A DNA stretch of 7,164 nt from Armatimonadota bacterium (GTDB lineage Bacteria; Armatimonadota; SYMT01): the NCBI GenBank assembly GCA_020696885.1, contig JAJFMS010000186.1, positions 1-7,164 of the forward strand. Reading direction: 5' to 3'. Under the pieces are notes generated by a model. The model did no database searches. It was not told the origin of the DNA and was given only the letters and a program-made list of their open reading frames with translations. Position numbers and translations under genes: made by a program. Below, piece after piece: positions 4,556 through 7,164 of the stretch (position 1 is its first letter; each line of letters starts with the position of its first letter).

Positions 4556-6337
4556 ATGGTGAATCGAACCCATGGTGCGGGCACGCTCCGCACCGAGCAG
4601 ATCGGCGAAACGGTGACCCTGGCGGGTTGGGTCCGCCGCCGCCGCGACCAGGGTGGGGTGATCTTCATCGACCTCTGGGACCGCAGTGGCCTGGTGCAGA
4701 CCGTGTTCGACTCCAGCTCGTGCCCGGACGCTCACGCCGTGGCGGACCAGTGCCGCGGCGAGTTCGTGCTAACGGTGACCGGGCGGGTACGCCACCGGCC
4801 CGAGGGAACGGTCAACCCGAAGCTGGCTACCGGCGAGGTCGAGGTCGAGGTACAGTCCGCGCAGATCCTCAACGCCTCCAAGACCCCGCCGTTCCAGGTG
4901 ACCGAGGAGCGCATTGCGGAAGAGATCCGGCTGGAGCATCGCTACATCGACCTGCGCCGCGCCAAGATGCAGACGAACCTGGAGCTGCGCCACCGGGTGA
5001 CCCTGGCCGCGCGCAACTTCCTCAGCGAAGAGGGGTTCTGGGAGATCGAGACGCCGTGTCTCATCCGCAGCACGCCGGAAGGCGCGCGGGACTACGTGGT
5101 GCCCTCCCGGGTGCAGCCCGGCCATTTCTACGCGCTGCCGCAGAGCCCGCAGCTCTTCAAGCAGATGCTCCAGGTGAGCGGCGTGGAGAAGTACTTCCAG
5201 ATCGCCCGCTGCTTCCGGGATGAGTCGTCTCGTGCGGACCGGCAGCCGGAGTTCACCCAGATCGACATGGAGATGTCGTTCGTTACCCAGGACGATGTTT
5301 TCGGCGTCTGGGAGCGGCTGATGCAGCGGCTCTGGAAGGTGGGGATGGACGTGGACCTCACGCTGCCGTTCCCCCGGATGAGCTACGCCGAGTCGATGGC
5401 CCGCTACGGATCGGACAAGCCGGACACCCGCTTCGGAATGGAGCTGACCGACTTCGGCGACATCTTCGCGGACGCCGAGCTGCGGGTGCTGCGGAACGCG
5501 CTCGCGAGCGGCGGCCAGATCAAGGGGATCGTGGCGCCGGGCTGCGGCGGCTACAGCCGCAAGCAGATCGACGACCTCACGGCGCTGGCCCGGCAGTTCG
5601 GCGCGGGCGGGCTCGTCTCCATCATCCTGGAAGAGGGGACCTACCGCTCCAGCATCCAGAAGTACCTCTCGCCGGAGCAGGTCGAGGCGATTAAGGCCCG
5701 CACCGGCGCCACCGACGGCGACCTCCTGCTCATCGTGGCCGACAAGCCGAAGGTCGTCGCGGACGCCCTGGGTCGGCTGCGCCTGCATCTCGGTAACGAG
5801 CTCGGATTGATCGACCCTAGCAAGTGGAACTTCCTCTGGGTGCTGGACTTCCCGCTCTTCGAGGAGGGCGACCACGGGCTGGAGCCGATGCACCATCCGT
5901 TCAGCCACCCGAAGACGGAAGAGGACCTGAAGCTCCTGTACGAAGACCCGATCCGCGTGACCGCCACGCTCTACGACCTGGTGGCGAACGGTGCGGAGAC
6001 CGCCAGCGGCAGCATCCGCGTACACAACGCTGAGACGCAGCTTCGCGTGCTGGAAGTGATCGGGATCAACCGCGAAGAGGCCTGGAAGCGGTTCGGGTTC
6101 ATGCTGAACGCGCTTACCTATGGCGCGCCGCCGCACGGTGGGATCGCGTCCGGCCTGGACCGCATCATCATGCTTATGGCCGGCGAGGACAACATCCGAG
6201 ACGTCATCGCCTTCCCGAAGGCCGCCAGCGGTTACGATCCGATGCTGGACTGCCCGGCGCCCCTCGAGACCGAGCAGCTCGCCGAGCTCCGGCTGGCGGT
6301 GCTCCCGCCCGAGGAGTCGGACGCCGAGGAGGGGTAG
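4556..6337 (+). CDS. aspS: Aspartyl-tRNA synthetase (bacterial type; possibly Asp/Asn non-discriminating)
   Basis: A 593-residue class II aminoacyl-tRNA synthetase that charges tRNA-Asp with aspartate in the cytoplasm. Residues about 1-110 form the OB-fold anticodon-binding domain (LAGWVRRRRDQGGVIFIDL). Motif 1 lies near 160-180, followed by TPEGARDYVVPSR. Motif 2 is FRDE...RADRQPEFTQ (220-235) and motif 3 is GLDR (533-536). The insertion between motifs 2 and 3 is the GAD domain typical of bacterial AspRS, and the total length fits that group. The acidic tail ESDAEEG is dispensable-looking. An AGGA at 4545-4548, seven bases before the ATG, supports the start. Gln32 and Gly84 occupy the positions known to influence tRNA-Asp versus tRNA-Asn discrimination (Leu30 and Lys81 in E. 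coli). It is read from a long leader and has its own downstream inverted repeat. Confidence 0.97.
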   Translation: MVNRTHGAGTLRTEQIGETVTLAGWVRRRRDQGGVIFIDLWDRSGLVQTVFDSSSCPDAHAVADQCRGEFVLTVTGRVRHRPEGTVNPKLATGEVEVEVQSAQILNASKTPPFQVTEERIAEEIRLEHRYIDLRRAKMQTNLELRHRVTLAARNFLSEEGFWEIETPCLIRSTPEGARDYVVPSRVQPGHFYALPQSPQLFKQMLQVSGVEKYFQIARCFRDESSRADRQPEFTQIDMEMSFVTQDDVFGVWERLMQRLWKVGMDVDLTLPFPRMSYAESMARYGSDKPDTRFGMELTDFGDIFADAELRVLRNALASGGQIKGIVAPGCGGYSRKQIDDLTALARQFGAGGLVSIILEEGTYRSSIQKYLSPEQVEAIKARTGATDGDLLLIVADKPKVVADALGRLRLHLGNELGLIDPSKWNFLWVLDFPLFEEGDHGLEPMHHPFSHPKTEEDLKLLYEDPIRVTATLYDLVANGAETASGSIRVHNAETQLRVLEVIGINREEAWKRFGFMLNALTYGAPPHGGIASGLDRIIMLMAGEDNIRDVIAFPKAASGYDPMLDCPAPLETEQLAELRLAVLPPEESDAEEG

Positions 6338-6345
6338 GCACGGTT

Positions 6346-6413
6346 AATGCGTAATCCGTAATGCGTTGAGAACAGCCGCGAGAGCGGTCCCTGCGCATTA
6401 CGGATTACGCATT
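6346..6413. repeat. 20-bp perfect inverted repeat built from 7-bp units
   Basis: The left arm (6346-6365) reads AATGCGT, AATCCGT, AATGCG. Its exact reverse complement occupies 6394-6413. The 28-base centre contains a further small hairpin, CCGC-GAGA-GCGG (6376-6387), with a GNRA-type loop. The element fills nearly the whole gap between the aspS stop and the next start codon, eight bases from the latter. As RNA it would form a very stable hairpin and could limit read-through from aspS, but no U-tract follows, so it is not a standard terminator. Its words also occur as a fragment at 517-531. Confidence 0.92.
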
Positions 6414-6421
6414 CCCGTTCT

Positions 6422-7135
6422 ATGTCCGACCAGCTCAAGTTCGATCTCGGGTTACCATCCGCTCCACAGCCGCTGGCGGCAGCAGCCCCGCCGCCACCTC
6501 CTCGCCGGCAGGCGGCGCCGAAGCCGGCCCCGGCTCCTCGCCCCCCGAAGCCGGAGCCGTTCCACTACACCCGCGCACTGCAGGAGGTGGTAAACGACGT
6601 GGTGGCCACGTTGGAGGAGCTGAAACACGTAGACCTCAACCACGTGCTCCTCTCCATCGCGCAGGCGCGCCAGTCCAGCAAGCACGGCGTGTACGCGAGC
6701 TGCTTCGCGCTGCGGTTCGAGGGTGGGGCGCCCGAGACGCTGCACCGGAACCGCACCTTCCGAATGCCGGAGCTGCGGCACGAGGGGCGGGAGATGAAGT
6801 ACATCATCTACTTCATGCTGCCCCGGTTCCACCAGGAGCAGGACTACCACGAGAAGCTCGCCACCATCATCCACGAGCTCTACCACATCAGCCCGCAGTT
6901 CAATGGGGATATCCGGCGCTTCCCCGGCAAGAACTTTGCGCACGGGCACTCCCGCGACATCTACCATGCCGCGATGCGGAGGCTGGCAGACCGCTACCTG
7001 GCCACCAGCCCGCGGGCCCACGACCACGAGTTCCTGAAGCGGCCGTTTGAGGAGCTGCTCGCCAGCCCCGGCGGCGTGGTGGGCACCAGCGTGGCCCGGC
7101 CGAAGCCGTACCTCGTGGAGACCAGGCGAAAGTAG
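6422..7135 (+). CDS. Predicted HExxH zinc metallopeptidase, SprT-like motif layout, Pro/Ala-rich N-terminus
   Basis: A 237-residue protein. His151-Glu152-Leu-Tyr-His155 is a zincin HExxH motif, and a His174-Gly175-His176 follows after an 18-residue gap. This matches the HExxH...HG arrangement of SprT-like metalloproteases, in which the later His is the third zinc ligand. Residues about 12-47 are rich in Pro and Ala and are probably disordered; a short N-terminal stretch, QLKFDLGLP, precedes them. There is no signal peptide or membrane segment, so a cytoplasmic place is likely. SprT-like proteins in eukaryotes cut DNA-protein crosslinks; extending that here is speculation. No Shine-Dalgarno sequence precedes the ATG, and the bases just upstream belong to the inverted repeat. 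No other start gives the full protein. The metallopeptidase class is fairly sure, the subfamily less so. Confidence 0.75.
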   Translation: MSDQLKFDLGLPSAPQPLAAAAPPPPPRRQAAPKPAPAPRPPKPEPFHYTRALQEVVNDVVATLEELKHVDLNHVLLSIAQARQSSKHGVYASCFALRFEGGAPETLHRNRTFRMPELRHEGREMKYIIYFMLPRFHQEQDYHEKLATIIHELYHISPQFNGDIRRFPGKNFAHGHSRDIYHAAMRRLADRYLATSPRAHDHEFLKRPFEELLASPGGVVGTSVARPKPYLVETRRK

Positions 7136-7164
7136 CGGCGCCTGCGCCCTTGCCGGAGCAGGGA

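Noticed and set aside
4769..6136. A 455-codon open frame on the minus strand, antisense to aspS
   Set aside because: It is a shadow of aspS in GC-rich DNA. The translation is Leu/Val/Arg-rich low-information sequence with no domain, and the plus-strand frame has all AspRS motifs.

Overview
The window is GC-rich bacterial chromosomal DNA (roughly two-thirds G+C by eye). It holds six confident protein genes and several gaps with unusual repeat structure. Typical bacterial features are a Tat-exported enzyme, a long bacterial-type aspartyl-tRNA synthetase with the GAD insertion, and a queuosine-pathway gene. Gene order is loose: strands alternate and no clear operon is visible. This is ordinary chromosome rather than a mobile island; I see no transposase, integrase, phage gene, CRISPR array, tRNA or rRNA. 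The lineage cannot be fixed from this sequence. Intergenic arrays of short repeats beside GC-rich housekeeping genes are compatible with Gemmatimonadota or a similar environmental phylum, but that is only a guess.

Layout: 58-501 (+) HIT-family nucleotide hydrolase/transferase. 502-653 is a convergent gap with octamer repeats and a GC-rich hairpin. 654-2237 (-) is a Tat-exported vanadium-dependent haloperoxidase-like protein that is an internal tandem duplication. 2238-2364 is a divergent control region with a perfect 9-bp dyad. 2365-3195 (+) is QueE (7-carboxy-7-deazaguanine synthase). 3196-3259 is a convergent gap with a 16-bp palindrome. 3260-3718 (-) is a pentapeptide-repeat protein. 3719-4555 is an 837-base stretch with no confident gene. 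It holds a possible 48-codon ORF inside a foldable region, a strong plus-strand terminator, a 198-bp inverted-repeat element made of 8-bp units, a probable promoter, and a long structured leader. 4556-6337 (+) is aspS. 6338-6421 is a 20-bp perfect inverted repeat. 6422-7135 (+) is a predicted HExxH zinc metallopeptidase with SprT-like motif spacing.

Functional links are few. QueE and AspRS both touch tRNA biology: QueE makes a precursor of queuosine, which is found at position 34 of tRNAs including tRNA-Asp, the substrate of AspRS. They are separated by an opposing gene and long gaps, so this is not evidence of co-regulation. The remaining genes look independent.

The strongest observations are: the duplicated haloperoxidase with a degenerate first active site; a complete plus-strand terminator with no annotated plus-strand gene before it; AspRS residues that match a relaxed (Asp/Asn) tRNA specificity at one diagnostic site and are unusual at the other; and 7-8 bp tandem units in three gaps, built into inverted arms in two of them.
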